DNA from: Haberlea rhodopensis
Taxonomy: Eukaryota; Streptophyta; Magnoliopsida; Lamiales; Gesneriaceae
Assembly: GCA_907163345.1 (NCBI GenBank)
Contig: CAJQUN010000014.1
Location: forward strand, 2,914,001 to 2,978,000
Direction of reading: 5' to 3'
Length of the DNA stretch: 64,000 nucleotides
Position numbers and translations under genes: made by a program. The notes under the pieces were generated by a model. It saw only the letters and a program-made list of their open reading frames with translations, made no database searches and was not told the DNA's origin. This document shows, piece by piece, positions 12,936 through 23,807 of the stretch (positions within the stretch are counted from its first letter, which is position 1; each line of letters begins with the position of its first letter).

Positions 12936-13569
12936 TATTGTTTTACTTGCATCCTCCTTTGTATTACGATCTCAATTATTATCTTCATGATTCATGACAT
13001 TGAATGCGATAAATTTTTTATTTAAATAATATACGTAATCACAAGTAACACAACTGGCACCATTTTTATTGTTTTAAAAGACTTCCACTAGAATAAACTA
13101 GATAAAGTGCATGTAAATTAAGTAATGTATTTTTAAGAGGATGCTTGCATAAAATAAAATGTCATTTCATATGAGAATCTGAACGATTATGATCATCCCA
13201 ACGTGACAAATCTATGTTGGTTAGAGGAATAATTAAAAAGAATATGGATAATTATAGAGAGATACCCTTTAAAAAAAGTTATTATAAATAAATCTATGAA
13301 AAAATTTGTTTGCATCAAAATATAGGGATGCGAAAATTTTATTCACATTGGTAAACTTTTCGAATTTTTGTTTTATTTAAATACTTTTTACTTACTAAAA
13401 TACTATTGATTTAATCTCTAATCTAATTAGGTTTCAAACCAACGAAAGATCTCAGATCACTCTCTTTCCTATCCACATCCACCACTTCTATCATCTTCAT
13501 CAGCCTGACGCCGATGTTTTCACTAGCCGAAGTCGTCGTCGCCATCTTTACCAGTTGCACAACATTTAT

Positions 13570-13630
13570 GTGTGTCTGTGTGTGTATACTGTGGGTATTT
13601 GTGTGCATATATATATATACACATACACAC
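13570..13630. repeat. TG/TA microsatellite
   Basis: Runs of (TG)n, (TA)n and (CA)n side by side, next to the fold-back arrays. Confidence 0.7.
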
Positions 13631-13761
13631 TACGTTTGTTGTTTTTTGAGGTTTTTTTAGTTGTGATTCATTGGTGTTCGCTCTTGTTTGCTCATTTTCA
13701 AAATTTACACCTGACAACAAGATATTGCAACGAAGAAGATGACCCAGAGAAAAAGCAATTG

Positions 13762-14260
13762 TGCACGAAAATCATAAAAAGTAATTGGGGCTCGAAAATT
13801 ATAAAAAGTAACTGGTGCACGAAAAATATAACATTGGTGCTCGAAAATATAACACCGATGCATGAAAATACAATACTGGTGCACGAACTTCGTGTTAATT
13901 AACTGATGCACAAAATTTGCAAAAAACAACTGGTGCACGAAATATAATAACTGGTGCACGAAATTAAATGTTACATGCATCACTTACTTAATTGTTGGTT
14001 CGTGCATCACCCACTTGCGATTATGGTTCGTGCATCGCATACTTTTTCTATGTTTGTGCATCAGTTACTGATTTTAATTTTCGTGCATCAATTACTGATT
14101 TTCAATTTTCGTGCATTAGTTACTGATTTTAATTTCCTTGCATCAATTACTGATTTTCAATTTTCGGCATCAGTTACTGATTTTAATTTTCGTGCATCAG
14201 TTACTTATTTTCATTTTTCGTGCATCAGTTACTGATTTTCAATTTTTGTGCATCACTTAT
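13762..14260. repeat. Fold-back pair of short tandem arrays
   Basis: About 13762-13970 holds nine degenerate units built on GTGCACGAAAAT, often preceded by CTG. About 13975-14260 holds eleven units built on TTCGTGCATCAGTTACTG, spaced about 25-30 bp. The second motif is the reverse complement of the first with about one mismatch per unit, so the two arrays form a large imperfect inverted repeat with almost no loop. ORFs across the region are the repeats read through and are not taken as genes. Confidence 0.75.
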
Positions 14261-14269
14261 TGATCAAAT

Positions 14270-15417
14270 TCTCACAAAATCGCGAACACACACTGAAGGT
14301 GTGAAACACATGCACAGGACCACCGTGCAAAAAAATGTTATTTCGTCGTCGTCCTACCTCCATTCAACGAGCCCAATATACAAAAATGTTCACAATTCAA
14401 TTGCCACCGTGGAGTCGCCGAAATTTGATCTGGAAGGGGCAAAATAGCATGACCTAGTTTTTCAGCCATTGGGTTCGATTTCTTCGATCAATCCATGAAT
14501 TGGTCCGAGCACATACACTGATTAGCTTCCTCTCACTATGGCCGAACGTTTGAGATCGACCACCGCCCATCTCGCCGACGGTAGTTTCAAACTTTAGGTT
14601 ATGCGATTTGGTGCCTGTTGGGTTTTGAAACAAGAGTAAAAACAAAAAATGTGAGTTAGAGAGATTAAGTGTACTATTGTCATTTTAACATCAAATGAAC
14701 TTTAATGATTGAAGAACTTTTTACCTGATTATGATAAATTAAGTTTCATGAAAATGTACCTGCTTGATTTGTTCTCTTAAAAAAACATATGCAATGATAA
14801 AATTGAAAAAGCACAAGTTGAAGTAATTAAAGAAACAACTTGTTAGTTCAAAAAAAACGAAAAGAAAAGAAACTACTTGTTGATGTAATACTGATCAAAT
14901 CCTTTCTTCATTTTAACTACATCAACATGTCCAAAGTCATCGAAGGCCTTGTGATTCAGTTAACACCTACTTCATAAGACAGCTCGAGATATCGGATTCG
15001 GATCTCATGTTTCTCCACATTTCTCCCATAATTATAATAATTGCTCAAACAAAAATAAATAGACAAACAAACATATCCGAAGTCAAGCACCGATACATAA
15101 TAAATACCTACGTAATCAATAGTCATTTAGATAAACAAAAGATTAATATATGCTAAAGTAATTTTCATAATTCGATTTGTGTATATAAATATATATGTAG
15201 GTTTTATGAAAGTTCATAATTATTCATATATGTTATATACAAATTTATATATAATTTAGCGATATTAAATAAAATCTGTTAGTTTGTAAAACTATGTGTT
15301 TCGTACAAGATCTTGAAAATATTCTCAAATGTAAGTCTGAGTGTCAGAGACCAAGATAAAACGGAAACTTGCTGCGATTCTTCTCCACTCTCTGTATCGC
15401 ATAACCGAATATTAGGC
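14270..15417. other. Spacer and presumed promoter/5' UTR of patellin A
   Basis: AT-rich. Several TATATAAATA-type stretches lie at about 15180-15260, 160-240 bp before the patellin start codon, and could serve as the TATA region. No other feature is recognised. Confidence 0.4.
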
Positions 15418-17489
15418 ATGACCGGGGAATCAACTCAAACTGATGCACAGGTAGTTGTCCACCACCCACCACTTGCTGCGGACGAGGCTGAATTGCCATT
15501 ATCGCAAGAACTGGGATCTGCTACCGAGACACTCACTCCAGTTGAATTGTCTTTCCCAGTTGAAGAAAAGCTGAAGGAGGCCATTATAGTAATAGAAAAA
15601 GCCACCCCGTCAGAGCCGTCGTCTCAAGCGGCGGAGCCTGTTTCTATCGCCCTAACGGAAACAGATTCCGCCTCCTCGATGCCTCGGACGCTAGTTTCTG
15701 CATCAGAAGCGCAACCTCGAGAGTCTTCCAAAGTCCTATCAAAAGAAGCTGTACAACCTGAAGATGAGAAACCGATTGGAATGAAAAAGGTCCCGGTGGC
15801 TTTTGGTTCTTTCAAGGAAGAAAGCAATAATCCTTCAGATCTCTCACATTTCAAGCGTAGGACACTTGAAGAGTTCAAATATAATGTACAAGAAGTTCTG
15901 AAATGTGGTTTGTTTTCCTCGGACACTCCGACTGCGCCCGAAGAAGTGTCCATTTGGGGTGTGCCCTTGTTGAAAGATGAGCGGAGTGACGTGATTTTGC
16001 TAAAGTTTCTGCGAGCCCGCGACTTTAAAATTCCAGAATCCTTCGACATGTTGAAGAACACGATTAAATGGCGGAAGGAGTTTAATGTTGATGAATTAGT
16101 GAAGGAAGATTTGGGTGATGATCTTGACAAAGTTGTCTTTATGCAGGGACACGATAAAAACGGACACCCGGTGTGCTACAATGTTTATGGGGAGTTTCAG
16201 AATAAAGAGTTGTATTTCAATACATTTGCTGATGAGGAAAAAAGGGTAAAGTTTCTGAGGTGGAGAATTCAGTTTCTTGAAAGAAGTATTAGGAAACTCG
16301 ACTTTAATCCTGGTGGGATTAATACAATTTTTCAAGTTAGCGATCTCAAGAATTCTCCTGGACTAGGGAAAAGGGAGCTTCACACTACTACAAAGCAAGC
16401 TCTGCAGATTCTTCAGGATAATTATCCTGAATTTGTGGCAAAACAGGTATTTGATTTGATTGATATACTTGCCATATTTATGTTGTGTTTTGGCTTCGAT
16501 GTGATTCTGATAAATTACGAGAGCGTGAAGTATTGCAATTCGATCTGAAATTAATACTATCCTTCGGGATATAGAATTGATGCTTTATCAGTTTGTGTGA
16601 GGGTTGATACTGGATATATTTATGAAGCAGGCAATTTCTGTGTTTGCCTATGTTTAAACAATTTTGGTTGGACGATGACTTGTGTTTCCAGGTGGAGATA
16701 GTTAATGAAATCTTGATACCCCTGTAGAGTGTAGAATAATCCTTTCTTGCTTTTAGGTGTTCATCAATGTCCCTTGGTGGTATTTGGCGTTCTACACAAT
16801 GATCATCCCCTTCTTGACTCAGAGGACCAAAAGTAAATTTGTATTCTCTGGAGCGACAAAGACTGCCGAAACTCTTTTCAAGTGCGAGAAGTTTTATGCA
16901 TTTTCCATTGTACTTTTTAAGAGTGGTACGCATAGTTGGAATAACCTGGTAATTTGATTATGGTAACAGGTACATATTGCCAGAGCAAGTGCCAATTCGA
17001 TACGGTGGCCTTAGTGTGGATTTCTGTGAACGCAATCCCGAGTTTACTGTCGATGATCCAGCCACGGAGATAACTGTGAAACCTAGGACTAAGCAAACTG
17101 TGGAAATTATAATAAATGAGGTCTATTTAATGCTGTGCTATCATAAAGATAGTAATTATCACTATTGATAGGAATTTATAGTGAAAGATTAGCCTTTTTT
17201 TTTTGTGTGATTTGAGTTTTAAATTTGTATGCAGAAATGCACTCTTGTTTGGGAGCTTCGTGTAGTGGGCTGGGAAGTGAGCTATTGTGCCGAGTATGCA
17301 CCGAATACAAAAGGTAGATATACGGTGATCATACAGAAGACCAGGAAGATGGCTCCAACAGATGAACCGGTTGTGTCTGACAATTTCTGTGTTTCGGAGC
17401 TCGGTAAGATACTACTCACCATTGACAATCCCACTGCCAAGAAGAAGAAGCTACTTTACAGGTTCAAAGTTGCACCCTATGTTGACTGA
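15418..17489 (+). CDS. Patellin A, PATL3-like (SEC14-GOLD protein)
   Basis: Patellins bind phosphoinositides through a SEC14 lipid pocket and act in membrane traffic, cell-plate formation and auxin-carrier positioning. Exons: 15418-16446, 16757-16881, 16970-17120, 17235-17489; 1560 nt, 519 aa. The ATG at 15418 (MTGESTQTD) is chosen because upstream in-frame sequence to 15313 has only a TTG. Residues 1-120 are acidic and disordered; SFKEESN-DLSHFKRRTLEEFK opens the conserved part; PEEVSIWGVPLL and SDVILLKFLRARDF form the CRAL-TRIO N region (about 173-200); the SEC14 core runs about 240-410 with GHPVCYNVYGEFQ, DNYPEFVAKQ and INVPWWY; YILPEQVPIRYGGLS leads into the C-terminal GOLD domain ending KKKKLLYRFKV. 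PATL3/PATL5 group is the best match from memory. Convergent with patellin B at 44.8 kb, with the same intron positions. Confidence 0.94.
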
Positions 17490-18583
17490 TAAAACAAGGC
17501 CGCAAAGCTCTAGTTTTCGAGTAAACTACGTGCTCATCTCCCCTTTTTTGAAAGTTAGGATTCGCTTCTCTTTGATTCTTGTGATAAAGGATGTTTCAGA
17601 TCGATAACTCCTTAACTGTTTTGAGTAATTTATTTCACCTGTGTCGATAATCTTATTCTAAGTGGAAGCAGAAATGGACCTGCTGTTCTCCTAAAAACAT
17701 AATCTCGGGTTAATGGGTCCATCGAGAAACGTGTTTGGGATGCTGGTGAATATTTTGAAAGATGTGGGTGTGTTTCAGAACATTTTGCCTTTAGTTTTGA
17801 TATTTTTGTTGTGCTTTTGGCCTTGTGTAGTCTTGTTTTTGTGGAGCTTCATGAGAGCATTATGAGTGTATTTTCTGTAATTGGTGTACATTTGTTGTTA
17901 TTTTCTGTTTGGTGAACAGTTTATATTCATATCATTGTGAATCCATTTCAATGATATGTATGGACTTGTTCCTCATTACTATAAATTCTGGTATTTGTTA
18001 GAGGACAACCCCTTTTCCCTTGTGCACATATACTCCGGTTTTTTCCTTCATGTCATATACCTTAAAGGGAGACCTACGAGCCAGTCCAAATGCAAAATGG
18101 TAGGTCGGGCTCACCATGAATTGACTAGACAAGGGTTGGCGGTCGTGATTTGTGCGAGATGCTTGGTGATCGCTCGAATTCTAGATTTTTCAGGCATTTT
18201 AAAGCTAGGGTTTTAAGGGGTTTTTGGTCAACAAAAAAGTATCTAATAATAAAATAAGTCAAGAAAATAGATCTATGTGAATTATGTTTTTTGAAACATG
18301 GACGGTTAAGAAAAGTTGTTTTTTATTTATCCTTATTTGAATTGAAATTTGTAATTATTACGCAATTTTCACTACTTTAAATCCCTTAATCTGTCAATCA
18401 CTCTTCAGTATGCTCAATCTTCTTCGTTTATTAAGTAACAATCAAGTTTTCAATGGTTATAATGATATTAGATTTAATTTGGTAGTCTATCATCTAATCA
18501 TAACATTGACCTATTATGACGGGAAAAATCCTCTGACATTTGTCCCAAACATGATTTGCTGTCATTTTAGTGTTTTTGTTCAT
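17490..18583. other. 3' flank of patellin A, no further gene
   Basis: Probable 3' UTR to about 17950, rich in TTTTGT, then AT-rich spacer. No exon, RNA gene or transposon end was recognised before the MITE at 18593. Confidence 0.4.
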
Positions 18584-18592
18584 CAACAATAG

Positions 18593-18735
18593 GAATACTT
18601 CTTGGCTACCCCCATGGGCACTACCCCATGGGGGTAGCACAACCCTTGGATGAGCATCATTTGGGGAAATGATGCTCATCCAAGGGTGTTGTACCCCCAT
18701 GGGGTAGTGCCCATGGGGGTAGCCAAGAAGTATTC
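18593..18735. mobile_element. 143-bp Mutator-like MITE, almost entirely inverted repeat
   Basis: The element starts GAATACTTCTTGGC and ends GCCAAGAAGTATTC; the two halves (about 71 bp each) pair nearly end to end with only a few mismatches near the centre. It is flanked by perfect 9-bp copies of CAACAATAG (18584-18592 and 18736-18744). A 9-bp target duplication with long terminal inverted repeats is the mark of Mutator-like elements. No coding capacity. The near-perfect hairpin and clean duplication suggest a young insertion. Confidence 0.9.
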
Positions 18736-20071
18736 CAACAATAGAATCGGTAGATGCAACACGTCACATCGCTAGGTGGGAAAAGTTTTCATTTTATTTT
18801 TATAAAGTAACGAAAAAATTTGGTTGTGCGGAGTGTGTTTCAAGCATGCATATTGGTTTATGACATGACGGTATACATGATTTTTATTTAACAAGGGTAG
18901 GGCATTTTTCACGCATCGTGAGATTTAAACACGAGTCTTCTTCAAATATAGGTAGATTTTACCAAACGAGTTAAACCCAAAGCTCGAATAGACATAATTT
19001 ATGCTGCTGCAAATATACTTCAAAACCATTAACGTACAACATGCATGCGTGATGGCAACATAAATTTTACAGACATCATTTTCCTACAATTCAATCTTTC
19101 ATTCTTTCTTGTAAAAGTTCACTTGCTAACTATGATGCACAGACACTGACACGAGGATATTGACACGATACGGACACGGCGACATGGATTTTCAAAAAAA
19201 TTCAGGATACGACATAGCTGGACACGCCTATATATATATTTGTAATATAATACTATATTACAAATACTAAAATTCACATTTTTAAAATTCTAAAATCAAC
19301 AAAAATATTCTTACCAAATTTAAGAAGTATATAAATAAATAAATGCATGTCACTAAAATTATCATAGTATCACTCATACTAACAATAAACGTATATTATT
19401 TCAATTAACATAAAGTTTAACTAACACGTCTAAATTTTATTTTAGTCAAAAACTTTTTAAATTGTACAATTAACACTCAAACAGGGGTAGACTTTTATCA
19501 AGAGGGTTAAGCTCGAAGCTAGGATAGACATGATTTATGCTGCTGCAAATATACTTCAAAACCATTAAAGGACAACATGCATGCGTGATGGCAACATAAA
19601 TTTACCAGACATCATTTTCCTAAAATTTAATCTTTCTTGTAAAAGTTCACTTGCTAACTATGATGCACAACCATCGACACGGCGATACTGACACGACAAG
19701 AACATAGGGGTGCTTATTGGCCTGAATTGGTCCGGTTCAGACCGGAACCGGCCGGTTCCAAGGCCGTTAAGGTCGGAACCGATCCGGTAAGGAACCGGAT
19801 CGGTTCCGATTCAGGTTCCAACCGGTTCGGCCCAGTTCCGGGCCGAACCAGTCCGTTTTCTTTTTTCGTATGTTTTTTTTTTCATATGCTTTTTTCGTAT
19901 GTTTTTTTTTAAAAAAAAATTTCAAAAACTTTTTTTTTTTTTAATGTTGTTAATGTTTCCCCAATATTCATCACAAATTCAATATATCCTTCTTCATTTC
20001 ATAATATAGATGCATACAAATAATTGTAAAGAGATAGCAATTAAAAAATCAAAATAAAAAAATATTGCTGT

Positions 20072-22306
20072 TTAGCACTCTTCATAATTGATAAGTATTG
20101 TTTTTGCGTTCTCTTCTTCTTGCTCGTCATAATGGTTTACGAATTCGTCAACCGCCCCATCTCTTCTATTCTTACATTCTGCTTCAAACCAATCTTTAAG
20201 TAACGTGAGCATGCATAACGAATCAGCAGAGAGACTACTTCTGTATTCTCCAATAATTCGGCCACATGTTGAGAATGCAGATTCAGAAGCGACGCTTGAA
20301 GCTTGTACCGCATACACGTCTCTAGCCATTTTGGCTAAGATGGGAAATTGTGCCGCATTTGACTTCCACCATTGTAACACGTCGAAGTTGTCTTCCGTTA
20401 CAAATTGATAATTCAGATAAATTTGCAACTCAGTCGACGTGCTAGTAGAAGCTCATTTTCCCTTAAGTTTTTTCCTGCCCAGCAGTCTAAGCAAATTGAT
20501 GCCCCCACCTTTAGTTTGAGCTTGGGGTTGTTCTTCAGCAGACTTTTGTTGCGATGATTCACTTGCCTGTTGATTATAATACAATTGAAACATATTTTGG
20601 AGAGATTGCATTGTAGACGTCTTTTGATCGTCAACAACCTTCCCCAAAAATTTAGCATAATATTCAAAAAAGATCTCAAATGAAGATAAACATTGACTAG
20701 GATCTAACAATGTTGCGATGCAGTGCACGTGTGGGATTTGTTCCCAATATTTTATAAATTTAGTTTCCATTGCACTAACAAAAGCATGCAAGTCATAGTC
20801 ATCTCTAAATTCTATACACTTATCAAACATATTAAATACTAAAGGAAGAAAATAAACGGAAGTTGGATAAGTAACGTCGGAGAAGCGTTCCGTCGCTTCT
20901 TTGAAAGTACCTAACAATGATACACAATTTTCAACAAATTCCCAATCCTCATTAGTCAAATAAATACTATCATCGCTATCAGGCATTTGATATGAATCAT
21001 AAAATGGAGTTAAAATATCTTTGTAAGGTAACATAGCATTCAACAAATTGTACAATGAATTCCACCTAGTTTCTATTGGTGATGGAAAAAGAAGATGCTT
21101 TAAACCATTAGATAAACATAATTGTTTCCAATCGCGCTTTACACGGGTCGTGCGCAACCATTTAGCGCAGTATTTCATTTTGTCAATACATGCTGAGTGA
21201 TTGTCATCATAACCAACTTTAACAGCCAAATTAATCACATGACATGCACATCTAACATGAAAAAAAACACCATCAAGCATTGGTTTCAGATAGGTATTTA
21301 AATCACGCATCGCAGCATTGTTATTCGTTGCATTGTCTAATGTGATCGAAAATACCTTATCCTGAATTCCATAACGTCTACAAGTGTTGAATACATATTT
21401 AGCAATTACATAACCAGTATGTGCACAATCTAACTCATCTAAAGACAAAATCCATTTTTGCATACACCAATTATCATCAATCCAATGACAAGTGACAACA
21501 AGATATGAATCTAAATTTACATTTGTCCAAATATCGGTTGTTAAGCTAGCCCTACAAGGCAAACTAGAAAGATGTTGAAACAATGTATTTCTATATTCAA
21601 CAAATAAGTCCATACAATTTCTTTTTAGTGTGTGCCTGGAAATATGTTTAAACATGGGTTGTATAGACGAAGCAAATTCAATAAAACCAGCATGTTCAGC
21701 TTGTATAAAAGGTAGTTCACATCTAATCACATATCTAACAAGTGAACTACGGTTAATTTCAGCAGTTAAAATAAATTTCGTGCCAGTGAGAACATTAATT
21801 TGTGCTTGTGTTGCTTCTCGACCTAATGGTTGTAATGTTGTCTCATCAAAATTATGTTTTTTTACTAAATGTTTTTTAAATGTTCCAGTGCCTCCACTGG
21901 AACCACCAGCTTTATATGAATATTGCATTTTACATAATTTACATATTGCAACAGATTCATTAGTACCTTCTTTTTGACCGAGTTCAAAGTGATCCCATAT
22001 CTTACTTCTTTTGGCACGAGTCGGTTGTCTACTCGCTGCTGTATTGGCTCCGGATGACCCCACTTGTTGTCTCTCTTGGGCTTGGGCAGCAGGAAGTTCG
22101 ACATGTTGCTCGGGTTGTTGCGGTTCGACATTCATAGAGGAACCACCAACATTGAGGTCAGCAAAAAAATCATAACTTTCATTTAACTCAGGTATTGGTA
22201 CGGGCAAATTCATTGCCGAAGATGAACTCAGTGATAGACGACCCGGGACGAGACCCCGACTACGACCCCGGCTATGACGAGCGCCGCTGCTAGATGAAGA
22301 TGCCAT
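20072..22306 (-). pseudogene. hAT transposase with one in-frame stop
   Basis: Cut-and-paste transposase of the BED-finger hAT superfamily. The frame opens at 22306 (MASSSSSGARH) and has a BED zinc finger (IWDHFELGQ, CKLCKMQYSY, FKKHLVKKH) at about residues 105-155. RNase H-like core signatures follow: TTDIWTNVNLDSY (first catalytic Asp), SITLDNATNNNA (second Asp) and ETRWNSLYNLL. A TGA at 20455-20453 ends the 617-residue ORF. The same frame then continues for about 127 codons with the hAT dimerisation region, including VASESAFSTCGRI (catalytic Glu) and YRSSLSADSLCMLTLLKDW, to 20072. So one nonsense change removes the catalytic Glu and dimerisation domain; there is no frameshift. Without suppression the protein should be inactive, but the element could still be moved by a relative. 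Confidence 0.92.
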
Positions 22307-22428
22307 TATTATATATAAATTGTAGATAGCACAATTGAGAGGAAAATATGAGATTTAATTATAAAATTGTGAGAAGAATGGATTGTGAGAAGAATGAATT
22401 GTGAGGAAAAGAATGAAAAATATGCACA

Positions 22429-22436
22429 TATTTATA
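22429..22436 (-). promoter_or_regulatory. TATA box of the hAT transposase
   Basis: TATAAATA on the minus strand, about 120 bp upstream of the transposase ATG and between it and the palindromes. Confidence 0.55.
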
Positions 22437-22485
22437 GATTTCAAAAAAAATAAAATTAAAATAAAATTTTTTTAAAAAAGAAATT

Positions 22486-22560
22486 GAACGTTGGCAACGG
22501 CTTTATAGCCGTTGCCAACGTTCAGCATGGCAACGGCTATAAAGCCGTTGCCATGCTGAA
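22486..22560. repeat. Two adjacent palindromes with TATA-type loops inside the hAT element
   Basis: 22486-22523 and 22521-22560 are each near-perfect palindromes sharing the arm GGCAACGGC/GCCGTTGCC. Their cores are inverted copies of each other (loops TTTATA and TATAAA). The outer arms differ (GAACGTT versus TTCAGCAT). They lie 180-255 bp upstream of the transposase ATG. Confidence 0.85.
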
Positions 22561-23632
22561 CAAAAAAAAAATTTAATTTTTTTTTTCAAATATAACCGAT
22601 TTCGGTTCCGGAATCGGTTCCAAACCGGTAGCATCGGAACCGGTGGTGCTACCGGTTTGGATTTAAAACATCGCCCTGGACCGGTTCGATACAGGTTCCG
22701 GGGCGGACCGGAACCGGTTAGTCCGGTTCCAGTTCCGGACCTGACTGACCGGTCCGGTTTCGGACCGTGTCCGGATCGACTCGCTCCGATAAGCACCCCT
22801 ACAAGGACACGACGATACGAATTTTTAAAAAATTCAGGATACGACGTGTCTGAGACACACACATATATATATTTGTAATATAATACTATATTATAAATAC
22901 TAAATTTTTTTAAAATTCTAAAATCACCTAAAATCAACAAAAAAATTCCTACCAAATTCAAGAAGTATATAAATAAATAAATGCATGTCACTGAATTTAT
23001 CATAGTATAACTCATACTAACAATAAATATATATGATTTCAAGTAACATAAAATTTAACTAACACGTCTATATTTTATTTTAGCCAAAAACTTTTTAAAT
23101 TGTACAATTAACACCCAAAAATGTCATTTTTGTGTCGGACACGCCGATGGGCCATGTCCTACACGGGTGTCCGATATTTGAGTGTAGTATCACACACGGG
23201 TGTCTGATTTTATTTTTATAATAAAATAAAGGACACGCCACGTGGCATATCCGACATATGTACGAAGAGTGTCTGAAAAGTGTCGGTGTTCGAGAAGTGT
23301 CCGACACTATACCAAGTAATTTTTAGAAGTGTCCGTGCATCATAGCTTGCTAATAACGGTGCATGGAAATCTATGTGTAAGCAGCAACATGTTCTGTTTC
23401 CATGTCACGTGATAATCTATGAGTCGCTCCGCTCCATGCAGACATTGTGTTTTTATTGAACTCTTGCAATTTATTTGCTAAAATGTATCGAAATGGGTGT
23501 TTCAGAGAACTGGATTTATATAACATTTAATGATCCAAAGACCTGCCTAGGACTAGCTAGTTGGACAGAAACAGGATAGGACCACCAACATTGAATTCTT
23601 GTCATCAACGGATTATGCTTTGTCATATGACT

Positions 23633-23807
23633 CAGGGTCGGAGCTACACTAGCTTCAGCTCATGCAAAGTTGTTTTTTTTATAAATTAATGTTAATTTTC
23701 TAAAATTTAGGTTTTTAGTTCAACTCTCTAAATCGGGATAGCCATTCAGTCTTACCTGATTCGACTAGCCCCAGATATTTTTGAATCTTGGCTCCGCCCA
23801 TGGACTG
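23633..23807. mobile_element. Degenerate MITE with CGGAGC termini
   Basis: Begins GGGTCGGAGCTAC and ends TTGGCTCCGCCC, imperfect inverted repeats. Flanks ATGACTCA and ATGGACTG match weakly. A sequence near 50610-50720 (GGGCGGAGCCA) looks related in inverted orientation. Confidence 0.4.

Larger units (their letters stand above)
19705..22801 (-). mobile_element. hAT transposon, 3.1 kb, near-autonomous
   Basis: Terminal inverted repeat TAGGGGTGCTTATYGG at both ends (19705 onward, and reversed to 22801), flanked by 8-bp target duplications CAAGAACA and CAAGGACA (one mismatch). Subterminal zones on both sides are packed with GGAACCGG-like words, the usual transposase-binding repeats. One minus-strand transposase gene fills the middle (separate entry). 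It sits inside an older MITE. Confidence 0.92.
18951..23120. repeat. 535-bp tandem duplication, second copy split by the hAT transposon
   Basis: Copy 1 is 18951-19485. Copy 2 is 19486-19704 and resumes after the hAT element at 22802 to about 23120. Both copies contain the same host sequence (TTTATGCTGCTGCAAATATA, then AACATGCATGCGTGATGGC), the same CTTGCTAACTATGATGCAC junction and the left part of the MITE body. They have diverged by many substitutions and small indels, so the duplication is older than the hAT insertion. Confidence 0.8.
19130..23345. mobile_element. hAT-type MITE (GTGTCCGACAC-rich family), duplicated in part and interrupted
   Basis: Left terminus CTATGATGCACAGACACT at 19130 and right terminus AGTGTCCGTGCATCATAG ending at 23345 are inverted repeats. 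Flanks carry an 8-bp duplication CTTGCTAA (19122-19129 and 23346-23353), as for hAT elements. The body has AT-rich sequence and, at its right side, many GTGTCCGACAC words. It contains the tandem duplication and the 3.1-kb hAT transposon. A related copy lies at 50962-51380. Confidence 0.75.

Noticed and set aside
13555..14447. Protein genes across the fold-back arrays (90-115 codon ORFs)
   Set aside because: Their repeats of VHQL and FRASVTDF are direct translations of the short tandem units.
15313..15417. Longer N-terminus for patellin A starting at 15313
   Set aside because: The codon there is TTG, not ATG, and plant genes rarely start on TTG; the ATG at 15418 gives the expected patellin start.
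15624..16130. 168-codon antisense ORF under patellin exon 1
   Set aside because: Shadow of the coding strand; the sense frame has clear patellin motifs and splice sites.
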